From: Mesorhizobium waimense
GTDB taxonomy: Bacteria; Pseudomonadota; Alphaproteobacteria; Rhizobiales; Rhizobiaceae
Direction: 5' to 3'
NCBI RefSeq assembly: GCF_003601975.1
Contig: NZ_QZWZ01000026.1
Span: forward strand, 29,639-93,638
Length of the DNA: 64,000 nt
Positions 53,676-63,701 of this stretch are shown piece after piece (position 1 is the stretch's first letter; every line of letters starts with the position of its first letter). The position numbers and the translations under genes were made by a program. The notes under the pieces were generated by a model that was given only the letters and a program-made list of their open reading frames with translations, did no database searches and was not told where the DNA came from.

Positions 53676-54176
53676 GTGGCTAAGGATATGGACGCCTATA
53701 AAAACAAAATGGAATTGATTGAGGCGACCGATCCCGAGATCGACAAACCTGTTTTCCGCCGCCCGGGATTCGAAGGCATTAAAACCCTCGGCGAAATCGA
53801 TGAAAGAATTGCCGCCTTCATCCGCAAGGCGCGCGAGGACAAGGATCTTACTCGCGCCGAGCTTGCTCCCTTGCTTGGTCTTTCGATGCAGGTTTACGGC
53901 CGCTATGAACGCGCATTCTCAAAAATGCATGTCACCCGCATGATCCACCTGTGCGAAATCCTGGGATTCATGCCGATGGAAATGCTGTTCGGCGCTGCCC
54001 CGCATCTATGGGGCCGCACGCCGGAGGAGGCGCGCGACAGCATGGAACTCGCACAACAGGTCGTGTCTCTGCCGCACGGCACCAAGCGCGATCTGCTGGC
54101 CCTGGTCAAGAAGATGGTCGCCCTTGAACGTGCCGCGGACGGAGCGGCCGCGGAAACGCAAAAGGTCAATCTTTAA
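53676..54176 (+). CDS. XRE-family regulator, candidate TrbR-type conjugation repressor
   Basis: 166 residues from GTG 53676, with AAGGAGAGG 4-12 bases upstream. A classic Cro/C1 HTH lies at about residues 52-90: LTRAELAPLLGLSMQVYGRYE then MHVTRMIHLCEILGFMPMEML. C-terminal helical region. In rhizobial plasmids of the pRleVF39b type an XRE protein TrbR represses VirB-type transfer genes; location next to the virC/mob block and the RcgR/RcgA-like genes fit this, but identity is not proven. It converges on the YhaN gene. Confidence 0.75.
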   Translation: MAKDMDAYKNKMELIEATDPEIDKPVFRRPGFEGIKTLGEIDERIAAFIRKAREDKDLTRAELAPLLGLSMQVYGRYERAFSKMHVTRMIHLCEILGFMPMEMLFGAAPHLWGRTPEEARDSMELAQQVVSLPHGTKRDLLALVKKMVALERAADGAAAETQKVNL

Positions 54177-54244
54177 GCGAATCCTTGGGGGACACTAAGC
54201 TCGACGCACGGGTCATGTATACAAAGCAGGGCTATGACGACGTC

Positions 54245-57200
54245 TCATGCCGCACGGCTTTCCAGAGCGAGCGGCGGCGCCAACTCGTGTATGCGCGCAT
54301 TGGGACAAACCCGTCTAGCGATATCGCAAAGATGCTGGTGATGCGTCAGGTAGATTACCTGACCCACTTTGGCCATGTCGGCGAATAGCCGGAAGGCCTC
54401 CTCGGCACGGAAGTCGTCGAACGTCTCCATGATGTCGTCGGCGATGAAGGGAACAGGAGTGCGAGATTGAGCGAACTCGTGGTAGCCGGCCACTCTGAGC
54501 GCGAGATAGAGTTGGAAGCGCGTTCCCTTTGACATTTCCTGCGCCAGCTTGGAACTCCCATCAGCCCCGATGCCAATAAGCACTTCGGTGTCCTTGTCAG
54601 GCTGGGTCGCCAGACCGCGATAGGCGCCGCGGCTGATCACCTGAAAAGCCTCCGAGGCGCGAAGCATCATCGAACTGCGATGCTTGTCGCGATAGAGGCG
54701 CAAGGCTTGCTCGGCCGCGACGACGCCGGCCCTGAGGCGGAAGTACCTGAACGCCTTATCCTCGATTTCCAGGATGACCGTGCGCCGTTGCTCTTCAAGA
54801 GCAGCCACGGCACTATCGCCGTCGACGGCATCCACCTCGTCGGACGCTTTGCTGTATGCCGTAAATAACTCTCGTACGCGCCGATCCTGATCGTCAAACC
54901 GGGCTCTGAGTTCTACCTGCTCGGCCTCCAGCGCAGGCCGATCCGCGGCGTCAAGCATCTGTTCGACATCGGCCATGTCCTGGATTGATAGCGCGTCTCG
55001 GATTTCGCGTTCGATGATATTGGACCGCCGGCGCAAGTCTCTCCTTTGCTCGATCATGCGCAGCTTTTTCTCTGCCTCCTGCAAGCATGATACTCCGAAC
55101 AGCTGCGTCATTTCAGATTTGCGTCGCTCGCAAACCGCGATTTCAGCCTCCAGGTCCCGGTTTTTGAGAATCTGATCCTCCAGAGCAAGGTGCTTGGATT
55201 CCCTTTCCGCCTTTTTCGATCGGGCCTCTTCCACTCTGGCGGACATCAGGGCCCAAAGTCTCGGGGCACTCTCTGCTGGTTGCTCCAATCCGAGTTCTGC
55301 GGCCATGGCTGCAAGCTCGCATGAGAAGGCAGCCTGATCTTCCTCCATCTTGGCGATGCGATCTGCCAAACCGGCTTGTCGTTGAGCGGCCGGGCCGAGC
55401 TCGGCAAGTCTGTCCATGACCTCCTTCACGGTCGTGAGGCTGGGGATAGTCCCTCCCGCGCCGAGCCAGCAGCTCTTGCAAACCTCAGCCCATGACGCGT
55501 CCCATAGCGCCTGGTCGGCAGTTGCCGTTTCAAGGGCTGACTGGCGGGAAGCCTGCTCCCTTTCGCAGCGTTCAAGTTGCTCCCTCAGATTCTTGTTTTC
55601 GACTTCAAGATCAACGGCGGATTGGGCCCTGGCCAAAAGCGCTTCATAAGAGTCAGAGTGATCCTGGGAAACGGCTGCCGCCGATAGTGCCGCCGAGAGC
55701 CGGTTGCGCGCCGCCGAGCCGTCCGCTTCCGCCTGGCGTAAGTCACCTTCGGCCTCCCGGAGCAAGTCGGCTGTCGCGAGGACCATTTCGCGGCGTCCCA
55801 GCCATGCCTCAAGCCCACCTAGCTTGATCTCGCCAGAAACAGTCAGAGCCATTTTCCGAGCGGAATCCAGAATCTCGGCCCTGATAGCTTCGCGTTCCGT
55901 CTTCGCCGCGTTCAGCAGCTCCGCTGAGCGCTCCAATTCCGCTTCCGCGACGAAGAGCCTCTGATAGGTTTGATTCAGCTTCGCCAGGTCGCTCATCTGT
56001 CCCAGCCGTGCGCTGGTGATCAGGTCGTCTTTCCGCAGCTCGATCTCAAACGCCGCAGCGGTCGATTCATTGAGCGCGTCACGATGCGTAGCCCATGCCG
56101 CTTCACGCGCGGATCGCGACGTCGCTGCCTCATGATCGTCCACAACGCCGGTAGAATTCTTCAGCGCATCCACTTCAGCTCGCAAACACCGCAGCTCACT
56201 CGTGAGGCGCCCGCTGTCATCGCTGTAGTGATCGACCTCGGCTTTCGCTTTAGACAGAGCTGATTTCCAAGCCTCCAGCTCAGAAGGTGCCGGCACTCTC
56301 ATTTGCCGTACCTGGTCAAGGCTTTCAGCCCACGGTCGGAGATCCGACATCTGCTGCGCCAGTGTTTCTTTCAAATCCACACGGGAGCGTTCCGCGACAC
56401 GGCGGCGGGCTGCATGATCATTCTCTCGAAGAGCCGAGAGCTCCCTCGCTAGCGCCGCAATGGCTGCGCTGTTTGTGATGGCGGCGGCTTGGCTCGAGAG
56501 GTTGCTCCGCAACTCAATCAGACGGCGGTTTACCTCATCGGCTTCGCGCTTTGCATTTTGAACCGTCGCGTCGATACCGGACCGGCGTTCAACGAGATCT
56601 CTGATGCTCCCAGAAATGCGACTTCCGAGCATCAGGCTGCTTGGCTCGTCTTCATCAGGGCGCTCGAGAAGCCGCAGAATATTCGCAATTTCCCGGTCGA
56701 CTTCCGTCAGTTGCAGGCGACGGTCGGGCAGATCGCTTGCAGCGGTGACATAACGGGCGTGCAACTCGCTGATAGCATCCATCCTTTGCCCCAAGGTGAG
56801 TGCGATATCGTCGAGGGCAATGGCATTGAGCCCTTTCTCAAGCTCGGCCATTGACTCTTTCGCCGTCTCCCGCTTCACAGCAAGCTCAATGTCCTCCTGA
56901 CGAAGTGCCGGCAGTTCGTTTCCCCACGAAGGCGGCGCCTCGGGAATATCTTGCAACTCGGCGAGACCGTCACGGATGTCACGCAATTCCGCCAGTCGTG
57001 GCAGTGCGGTCACCAGGTTCCTGATCTCGTCCAGCCGCAACTGCGTTCGGGTTCGGTCGGCCATCGCTTCGTCATAGTGTGCCAGTGACCGCTCCTTGGT
57101 TTCCACCATCTGGCGGTAATGGGTGGCGAGCGTGTCAATCTTCTCTTTTCGCTCCTTCAGATCGGAAAGCCGACTTTTCAAGTCGCCGATTTCACTGCTG

Positions 57201-57742
57201 CGGGCACGGAGTTTGAAAAGGCCGTCGGCCTGCGAACGCAATTCAACAAGTGTCTGACTTAGTGCGGCCAATCCTGTGCTTGCCGAAAACAGAAGCTGTC
57301 CGAGATCACCCTTGCTGGCCAGGATGCTCTCGCCGCCTTCCTCAAGGGTGTCATCGTCGAGTGAAAACATCGCGCAATAGACGTCCCGTTCAACTCCACC
57401 AAGCCCGCCGAGTATCAAATGCTCGCCGATCGGCTGATCACCCGGACCAAGCAAACTGCTTTGGGGTTTCTTGATCCGGACAAGCTCCCGGGCAACACCA
57501 TCGATGTCCAATGCGGCCCCGATGCGCATCGTTGAGTATGGATGGAGGAAATCATAGCGGCTGCGGGACTCGATGCCGAAGAGGAGGTCGAGGAATGCAG
57601 ATAGGGCAGTCGATTTGCCCGCCTCGTTCGGACCGTAGATGATATGTAAATCCGGACGGCCCGGCTCCATGGGCCCGAAGTCGATGTGCTTGTCGGTGAA
57701 TTTGCCGTAGCGGGTAAGGTCAAGCCGGTTGATGCGCATCAC
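54245..57742 (-). CDS. YhaN/SbcC-like AAA ATPase
   Basis: 1165 residues. N-terminal Walker A YGPNEAGKSTALS (about residues 36-48) in an SMC/RecF-type ATPase domain beginning MRINRLDLTRYGKFTD. Very long coiled-coil middle (about 170-1010). C-terminal Walker B-type VPFIADDIMETFDDFRAEEAF, then VGQVIYLTHHQHL. This is the YhaN family, the partner of YhaO nucleases, like SbcC with SbcD. Its start overlaps the nuclease stop by 4 bp. Likely acts on DNA ends or foreign DNA. Intact. Confidence 0.9.
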   Translation of the reverse strand: MMRINRLDLTRYGKFTDKHIDFGPMEPGRPDLHIIYGPNEAGKSTALSAFLDLLFGIESRSRYDFLHPYSTMRIGAALDIDGVARELVRIKKPQSSLLGPGDQPIGEHLILGGLGGVERDVYCAMFSLDDDTLEEGGESILASKGDLGQLLFSASTGLAALSQTLVELRSQADGLFKLRARSSEIGDLKSRLSDLKERKEKIDTLATHYRQMVETKERSLAHYDEAMADRTRTQLRLDEIRNLVTALPRLAELRDIRDGLAELQDIPEAPPSWGNELPALRQEDIELAVKRETAKESMAELEKGLNAIALDDIALTLGQRMDAISELHARYVTAASDLPDRRLQLTEVDREIANILRLLERPDEDEPSSLMLGSRISGSIRDLVERRSGIDATVQNAKREADEVNRRLIELRSNLSSQAAAITNSAAIAALARELSALRENDHAARRRVAERSRVDLKETLAQQMSDLRPWAESLDQVRQMRVPAPSELEAWKSALSKAKAEVDHYSDDSGRLTSELRCLRAEVDALKNSTGVVDDHEAATSRSAREAAWATHRDALNESTAAAFEIELRKDDLITSARLGQMSDLAKLNQTYQRLFVAEAELERSAELLNAAKTEREAIRAEILDSARKMALTVSGEIKLGGLEAWLGRREMVLATADLLREAEGDLRQAEADGSAARNRLSAALSAAAVSQDHSDSYEALLARAQSAVDLEVENKNLREQLERCEREQASRQSALETATADQALWDASWAEVCKSCWLGAGGTIPSLTTVKEVMDRLAELGPAAQRQAGLADRIAKMEEDQAAFSCELAAMAAELGLEQPAESAPRLWALMSARVEEARSKKAERESKHLALEDQILKNRDLEAEIAVCERRKSEMTQLFGVSCLQEAEKKLRMIEQRRDLRRRSNIIEREIRDALSIQDMADVEQMLDAADRPALEAEQVELRARFDDQDRRVRELFTAYSKASDEVDAVDGDSAVAALEEQRRTVILEIEDKAFRYFRLRAGVVAAEQALRLYRDKHRSSMMLRASEAFQVISRGAYRGLATQPDKDTEVLIGIGADGSSKLAQEMSKGTRFQLYLALRVAGYHEFAQSRTPVPFIADDIMETFDDFRAEEAFRLFADMAKVGQVIYLTHHQHLCDIARRVCPNARIHELAPPLALESRAA

Positions 57743-59010
57743 GCCACCTCATCCTGTTTCCGACGATGGAGCCGTGCGAGCACATCTTCGACCCCCTCCT
57801 GCGCGAGCAGGCGCAACGTGGCCCGAAACTCCTCCTGATCAGTACCGAAAGTCCCTCTGCTTTCTGGTGGCAGATGACCACGAAGCTCCTCCCCAATATC
57901 GATGAGCGCGGCGTGGTAAGCCTCCGAGCCGATGATCTCGCTTCCGACAAGCTCTCGAAGTTCGACGAGTGGATCCCCGTTGGACTCATCTGCGGAAACG
58001 AGGTCGGTGCACTGGATCTCCACTTTCTCGATCCAGGTCCGGCCAATGCCAGATGCCCTGTGCTCGGCTTCGGTCATGATGAGGTCGGCATCGTTTCGGA
58101 GCTGCCATGCGAGCGGCGTTCGTCCGGTGAAGGAAAGCCGGACCACAAGATGTTCGGAATTTGCAACTACCCGCGCAGCCCCCAGGGTGCCCGCAACGGT
58201 GGTCACCACCTGACGCCAATCTGCGACGCCATCGAGGTCGATCGCGACGCGCTCGAACTGTGCGATGCTGGTGAACTTCTCCTCAATGTGGACGGTTCGG
58301 TCATCAGCGATCGTAACAAGACTCACCGATTTCGGACCGGATTCGTTGATGTCGCGCCCCTGGGGCATGCCAGGCATTACGATCGTGCAGCGTCCGGTGC
58401 TGATTGACCGCTTGTGAATGTGACCCAGCGCCCAATAGTCGAACTCTGTCGCCTCCAGATCCGAGACGTTGCAGGGTGCGTACGAATCGTGCCCCGGCGT
58501 TCCTGCGAGGCTGGTGTGCAGAAGACCTATGTTCACAGCGCCTTCGACCCGTGGCTTGTACTTTCCAACCAGACTTTCACGACACTGGGCCTGCGCAAAG
58601 CTAAGCCCGTGAATAACCACAGGGGTCGCTTGATCCAATTCGAGCGAGATAGCCTCCGGGCGCCCACCGTAGACTTTTACGGTTTCCGGGTACGTCAGTT
58701 CTCTGGTGATCTTCGACAACGCATCGTGGTTGCCCCGGATGATGAATACCCGCACTCCGGCTTGGTCCAGTCGGCGGATTTGCTCGGAAAGGAACCGCGC
58801 AGTTTTCATGGAGGTCTGATCGCCGTCGTAGAGATCACCCGCGAGAAGAAGCGCGTTGACCTGCTCGGATAGGCAGAGATCGACGATATTGACAAAAGCA
58901 CGCCGCGTCGCGTTGCCAATCAGTTCGCCTAGTTCCGGGTTGCGCAGCGCCAGCGACCGAAGAGGCGAATCCAGGTGAACGTCCGCCGTATGAACAAATC
59001 GAAAAGCCAT
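57739..59010 (-). CDS. YhaO/SbcD-like metallophosphoesterase nuclease
   Basis: 423 residues. Mre11-type motifs in order: HTADVHLDSP (about 7-16), LLAGDLYDGDQTS (about 55-67), IIRGNHDALSK (about 94-104), VIHGLSFAQ and YWALGHIHKR. Binds two metal ions for DNA-strand cleavage. It forms a coupled pair with the YhaN-like gene downstream. An operator-like repeat lies 119 bp upstream of its start. Confidence 0.92.
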   Translation of the reverse strand: MAFRFVHTADVHLDSPLRSLALRNPELGELIGNATRRAFVNIVDLCLSEQVNALLLAGDLYDGDQTSMKTARFLSEQIRRLDQAGVRVFIIRGNHDALSKITRELTYPETVKVYGGRPEAISLELDQATPVVIHGLSFAQAQCRESLVGKYKPRVEGAVNIGLLHTSLAGTPGHDSYAPCNVSDLEATEFDYWALGHIHKRSISTGRCTIVMPGMPQGRDINESGPKSVSLVTIADDRTVHIEEKFTSIAQFERVAIDLDGVADWRQVVTTVAGTLGAARVVANSEHLVVRLSFTGRTPLAWQLRNDADLIMTEAEHRASGIGRTWIEKVEIQCTDLVSADESNGDPLVELRELVGSEIIGSEAYHAALIDIGEELRGHLPPESRGTFGTDQEEFRATLRLLAQEGVEDVLARLHRRKQDEVA

Positions 59011-59128
59011 GCCCTCACCTTTTGCCTTCGCGTGAGAAGGCTTTGATTCCCCGAAACAGATACTGGGCTGCGCTTAGGTATCTGCCTAGGCTCCCAATCC
59101 CTCGGGATTTCAGGTTTCCACAGGCTAA

Positions 59129-59143
59129 TGACAGAAACTGTCA
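59129..59143. promoter_or_regulatory. WYL-regulator operator candidate, copy 1
   Basis: TGACAG-AAA-CTGTCA is a perfect 6-bp dyad with a 3-bp spacer, upstream of the YhaO/YhaN operon. A near copy lies at 60213-60227 in front of the divergent WYL and nuclease-helicase genes. Confidence 0.65.
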
Positions 59144-59197
59144 CCAGGCAGGGATCGTGTAGTTCCCGCGGTTCAAAGCTGTTTGGGAAATTGCATT

Positions 59198-60193
59198 CTA
59201 TGGAAGCGAGGGAAAGTCAGAGCGCTGGTGCGTCTCGACCATTCTGCGAAGGGCCTCCGGCGCCACGACCTCAACCTTGTCTCCCCACATATAGAGGTGC
59301 CAGCACATCTCCATATGACCGGACGCCCAGAAACGCACGAGCAGTGAACCGTCGGATTGATCCTCCAGGATCTGAGCCGGATGGAACAGGAAAGTTCGTG
59401 CATGCGGCGCTGCGTCAGGCTTGAACTTCCAGATGACTTCGCCAAACTCACTGTCGTTCTGAAAAGCTCCGAACGCCTGGCGCGCATGCGCATGAATGTC
59501 GAAGCCGGGATCACGTTCGAAGACCTCGCCGGTCAGTTCCGCACGTTCGATCTTCTCAGCCACGAAGTGCCGGAGCGGACCCGCGCGATCGGTTGTTGGC
59601 CTGGCCACCAGATAGCGTCGGATTCCGATCAACACTCCGTAAGGTTCGACCACTCGCTCGGTTGATGTCGCTGACCCGCGGGACTGGTAGACGATCTTCA
59701 GCCGCTGCGACCCCTTAAGCGCCGTTGCTATGGTCGAACCCACATGCGGCGCCAGCCTTGTCGTAGGCCCCGGACGGGCTGCGAGACCCTGCGCCTCAAG
59801 CAATGCTTCATAGTCAGTTTCCAGACGTGCGATCCGATTGCCCGGCACCAGCGCTAGCATCTTTTCTCGCAAAGAACGGAGTTGCTCGGCCTCCAGACCT
59901 TGAGCATTCCGTTCCAGTGTCTCGATCGAGAGATCCAGCGCCGCCAGTTCATCGGGAGTGAGCGTGAGCAGATCGCGCAGGGCTCCCGTCTGTAATCGCC
60001 AGCGTTTACGCCCATCGTCTTCGAAGCTGGGTTCGGTATCGGGAAATTGAACTTCGAGCGTATGCAGCATCCGCTGCGCCGTGCGTTTGGATACGCGAAA
60101 CCGCTCCCCGACATCGTCAACTGTCACGCCCATTCTTCGGGCTGCAACATACGTTGCAAGCTCAATCAGCTGCTGCGCCTTCTCAAATGACAT
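59198..60193 (-). CDS. WYL-domain transcriptional regulator
   Basis: 331 residues. N-terminal winged HTH with RFRVSKRTAQRMLHTLEVQF (about 31-50). Middle WYL domain: LKIVYQSRGS, VVEPYGVLIGIRRYLVA, and a WCX-type C-terminus MWGDKVEVVAPEALRRM. WYL proteins such as BrxR and CapW repress defence operons until they sense nucleic acid or a signal. It is divergent from the nuclease-helicase gene, with a dyad operator 20 bp before its start. Confidence 0.9.
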   Translation of the reverse strand: MSFEKAQQLIELATYVAARRMGVTVDDVGERFRVSKRTAQRMLHTLEVQFPDTEPSFEDDGRKRWRLQTGALRDLLTLTPDELAALDLSIETLERNAQGLEAEQLRSLREKMLALVPGNRIARLETDYEALLEAQGLAARPGPTTRLAPHVGSTIATALKGSQRLKIVYQSRGSATSTERVVEPYGVLIGIRRYLVARPTTDRAGPLRHFVAEKIERAELTGEVFERDPGFDIHAHARQAFGAFQNDSEFGEVIWKFKPDAAPHARTFLFHPAQILEDQSDGSLLVRFWASGHMEMCWHLYMWGDKVEVVAPEALRRMVETHQRSDFPSLP

Positions 60194-60212
60194 CGATCTT
60201 CACCAATCCGGG

Positions 60213-60227
60213 TGACAGCTATTGTCA
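60213..60227. promoter_or_regulatory. WYL-regulator operator candidate, copy 2
   Basis: TGACAG-CTA-TTGTCA, one mismatch from the perfect dyad at 59129-59143. It sits in the 79-bp gap between divergent starts, 20 bp from the WYL gene and 46 bp from the nuclease-helicase gene, so one bound protein could control both. Confidence 0.65.
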
Positions 60228-60272
60228 TGAACAGTGCTTACGGTTCTATTATGCGTTGGGTGGGGAAGTGAA

Positions 60273-63200
60273 ATGAAACTGGAAGGCAAGAATATCTTGC
60301 TGTCCGCATCGGACCTGATGCGGTTCATGGGCTGCGTTCATGCCACGGCGATGGACTTGCGTTACCTTCGGGGCGAGCCGTTGCTGCCTGCGCAGGACAC
60401 AGAGGACGCGAAGATCCTCCAGCACTACGGTGACGCTCACGAAGCGGATTATCTCTCGAAGCTCCGCAACGACGGTTTGCGCATCATCGAATTCAGCCGG
60501 GAAAAGGATCTAGCTGTTGCGGCTAAGGCGACGCGGGAAGCGCTATTCGAGTGCCCTGATGTCTTGTTCCAAGGAGCCTTTTTCTCTCCGCCGTGGGGCG
60601 GCTGGTCCGACTTCCTCATCAAGGTGGACAAGCCGTCGCTGCTCGGCCCGTTCTCGTATGAAGTGGTCGACACCAAGCTGAAGCGCAAGCCTGACCCGAA
60701 ACATGTGCTGCAACTTGTTCTGTATTCGGACCTGCTTGCAGAGGCCCAAGGGGTCGAGCCAGAACATGCGCATATCCAGTTGGGCAATGGCGAGCGGTTT
60801 TCGTTCCGGCTCCTGGAGTATGCTGCGTTTGCTCGTCATGCACGCAAGCGGCTGGAAGACTTCGTGGCCGATCCCCACGACACGTCGCCCGATCCGGTCA
60901 AGATGTGCGGGCTTTGCCGCTGGCGTGAAGACTGCACCAGGCACTGGCAAGAAACGGACAGCCTGGCTTTGGTGGCCGGCATCTCAAAGACCCAGCGCAA
61001 CAAGCTGACTGCAGCCGGTATCATGACAATGGCCGCGCTCGGTCAGTGCGATACTCGGGTTCCAACACTTGCCGAGGCAACGCTATCGAAACTGAAGACC
61101 CAGGCTCGGCTGCAAACGGCTCGACGAGCTGGGGGGCCGCCAACTTTCGAGTTGAAGCCCTACGATCCCGCTCGTGGCTTGGCGCTGCTTCCGCAGCCGG
61201 ACCAAGGAGATCTTTTCTACGATATCGAAGGCGACCCGTTCTACGAAGGCGGCTTGGAATATCTGCATGGGGTGTGGTTCGAAGAGCATGGTACCGGTAC
61301 TTTCCAGGACTTCTGGGCTCATGATCACGCACAAGAGAAGGAAGCACTGCGGCGGCTGATGGCCTTCTTCGAGGATCGGCTCCGCCGGTTCCCACGGGCG
61401 CACATCTACCACTACGCCGCGTACGAAATTTCCGCTCTGCGGCACCTGACCAGCACTCATGGTGTCGGCGAGGCACTGCTGGATCAAATGCTGAGGGAGA
61501 ACAGGTTCATCGATCTCTACAGCGTTGTCTCGGGTGGATTAATAGCGTCAGAACCGCGCTATTCGCTGAAGAACCTGGAAGCTTTCTACATGGAAGCACG
61601 CACTGGCGAGGTGAAAACCGCCGGTGGCAGCGTAGTCGCCTACGAAAAATGGCGCGAGACGGGCGACCAAAGCATTCTCGATGAAATCCGCGACTACAAC
61701 CGGGTTGACTGCATCTCCACGCAGCTGCTCCGCGACTGGTTAATAGCCGAGGTGCGTCCTCCAAACATGGAATGGCGGGATCCCGGAGGGGCGGACGAAG
61801 ACGCCGGCTGCAATCTTGAGAGAGTTGCTGCCGAGCAAGCGGCCGCGAACGAACTGAGGGAGAGGCTGCAGCCAGTTCGCGCGCAACTAGGGGATCGGCT
61901 GGCCGACCTGCTGTTTGATCTGAGCTACTTCCACCCGCGAGAAAAGAAGCCGGCCTGGTGGTCCATCTTTGACAAGATAGGGAGGGAGGCGGATGAACTG
62001 GTGGATGATCTCGACTGCCTCGGCGGGCTGGAGGCTGTTTCGGCAACGGCTGTTGCCGGCAGCTATTGGCAGCGCATGTACGAGTTTCCGGCACAGGAGA
62101 CGAAGATCGACGTGGGAGATTGCCATATCGAGGTGGACGGCCTGCCATCTTCCGCGAAGCTGATCGAGATCGATCGAACTAGCAATCGCGCGGTCGTGCA
62201 GTTTTCAATGAACCGCTACGATGGTGCACCCGAATCGACGTCCCTGGTTCCTGCAGGACCGCTGGATACCCGGACCATCGAAGGCGCCATTCAACGCGCG
62301 GTGGCCTCAATCATTCGGGATGATCAGCAGTTCCCGGCAATCCTGGATTTCTTGCAGCGTTCCAAACCTCGCTTTCTGAGCCAGGGTAGACTGACGAACA
62401 TCATCGATCCGTCTTCAGATGTCGTTCCGCAAGTCGTTATCGCGGTCGGTGACCTCGATCGCAGCACAGTGGCCGTCCAGGGACCGCCCGGCACCGGAAA
62501 GACTTACGTCAGTTCCTGCGATATCCTGGAATTGGTCAAGCGAGGAAAGCGGATTGCAGTCGCCTCCAACAGCCACAAGGCCATCGACAATCTGCTATGT
62601 GCGGTTGCCGATAGAGCCAACGAAGCCAGCACGCCGATCGCCATAGCAAAGAAGGGGGGAGACGGCTTCGACGACCCGTATGGCTTCATCTACGTCGCGT
62701 CCAAAAATGAAGACAGTCAGTTGATCACGGCTTCAGTGGTGGGCGGGACGGCTTGGCTGCTCTCGAGGCCAGAATTCCAGCAGACTTTCGACTATTTGTT
62801 TGTCGACGAGGCTGGCCAGGTTTCGGTAGCGAACATCGTTGCGATGGGCACCTGTGCCAAAAACATCGTGCTGGTTGGAGATCCTATGCAGTTGCCTCAG
62901 CCAATTCAGGGTGCCCATCCTGGAGAAAGTGGGCTGTCGTCTCTAGAGTATTTGCTCGCCGGGCATAACACTGTTCCGGCCGACTTGGGCATTTTCTTGC
63001 CAACATCACGCCGGATGCATCCCGATGTGTGCCGGTTCATCTCCGACATCATTTACGAGAGCCGGCTCGTCTCAGATGAAGGCGCCGCCAGGCAGGCGAT
63101 CATGTCAGATGTCATTCAATCCTCAGGTGTTCATTTTGTGGAAGTTCAGCACACCGGTAACAGACAGGTCGCTGTCGAGGAAATCGATGCTATCCGCCGC

Positions 63201-63644
63201 GAAATGGAGCGCCTCATCGGAGTGAGGTTCCGTGATCGTGATGGCAAGCAAAGAATCCTGAGGCTTCAAGACATCCTGATCGTTGCGCCCTACAACGCGC
63301 AAGTGAACGCCCTGAGAAGGTCGCTGCCTCGTGGTTCACGGATCGGAACCGTCGACAAGTTTCAAGGGCAGGAAGCTCCTGTCTGCATAGTGTCCATGAC
63401 CACTTCGTCGGCGGATGAAATCCCGCGGGGCGTCGATTTCCTCTTCAGCCTCAACCGGATCAACGTCGCGGTTTCGCGGGCGCAGGTGCTTGCCTTGGTT
63501 TTTGCGAACCCACGGCTCCTGGAGGTTCACTGCAACAACGTTCACGAGATGCGGCTCGTAAGCACGTTTTGCGCCCTGCGGGAATACAGCGGGAGTCAGA
63601 TGGATTCAGGCCCCCCAATTACCTCGAAAGAGCGAGCGGCATGA
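60273..63644 (+). CDS. TM0106-type RecB-like nuclease fused to Dna2-like SF1 helicase
   Basis: 1123 residues from ATG 60273 (GGGGAAG upstream). The N-terminal Cas4/RecB-type nuclease carries iron-sulfur Cys (FMGCVHAT, then MCGLCRWREDC at about 212-222), a YEVVDTKLKR catalytic segment and QLVLYSDLL. An RNase H-like domain follows (LFYDIEGDPFY, about 313-323). A SF1 helicase comes next: Walker A GPPGTGKTYV (about 736-745), DEAGQVS (about 846-852), VDKFQGQE and NVAVSRAQ. It has all features of a DNA-processing nuclease-helicase. Together with the WYL regulator and YhaO/YhaN it suggests a defence or recombination module. Confidence 0.9.
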   Translation: MKLEGKNILLSASDLMRFMGCVHATAMDLRYLRGEPLLPAQDTEDAKILQHYGDAHEADYLSKLRNDGLRIIEFSREKDLAVAAKATREALFECPDVLFQGAFFSPPWGGWSDFLIKVDKPSLLGPFSYEVVDTKLKRKPDPKHVLQLVLYSDLLAEAQGVEPEHAHIQLGNGERFSFRLLEYAAFARHARKRLEDFVADPHDTSPDPVKMCGLCRWREDCTRHWQETDSLALVAGISKTQRNKLTAAGIMTMAALGQCDTRVPTLAEATLSKLKTQARLQTARRAGGPPTFELKPYDPARGLALLPQPDQGDLFYDIEGDPFYEGGLEYLHGVWFEEHGTGTFQDFWAHDHAQEKEALRRLMAFFEDRLRRFPRAHIYHYAAYEISALRHLTSTHGVGEALLDQMLRENRFIDLYSVVSGGLIASEPRYSLKNLEAFYMEARTGEVKTAGGSVVAYEKWRETGDQSILDEIRDYNRVDCISTQLLRDWLIAEVRPPNMEWRDPGGADEDAGCNLERVAAEQAAANELRERLQPVRAQLGDRLADLLFDLSYFHPREKKPAWWSIFDKIGREADELVDDLDCLGGLEAVSATAVAGSYWQRMYEFPAQETKIDVGDCHIEVDGLPSSAKLIEIDRTSNRAVVQFSMNRYDGAPESTSLVPAGPLDTRTIEGAIQRAVASIIRDDQQFPAILDFLQRSKPRFLSQGRLTNIIDPSSDVVPQVVIAVGDLDRSTVAVQGPPGTGKTYVSSCDILELVKRGKRIAVASNSHKAIDNLLCAVADRANEASTPIAIAKKGGDGFDDPYGFIYVASKNEDSQLITASVVGGTAWLLSRPEFQQTFDYLFVDEAGQVSVANIVAMGTCAKNIVLVGDPMQLPQPIQGAHPGESGLSSLEYLLAGHNTVPADLGIFLPTSRRMHPDVCRFISDIIYESRLVSDEGAARQAIMSDVIQSSGVHFVEVQHTGNRQVAVEEIDAIRREMERLIGVRFRDRDGKQRILRLQDILIVAPYNAQVNALRRSLPRGSRIGTVDKFQGQEAPVCIVSMTTSSADEIPRGVDFLFSLNRINVAVSRAQVLALVFANPRLLEVHCNNVHEMRLVSTFCALREYSGSQMDSGPPITSKERAA

Positions 63645-63701
63645 CAGGAAATGGCTCCCCCCTCTCCTACCTTCCAGGGGACAAGGAGGGAGGAGAGATC
63701 A

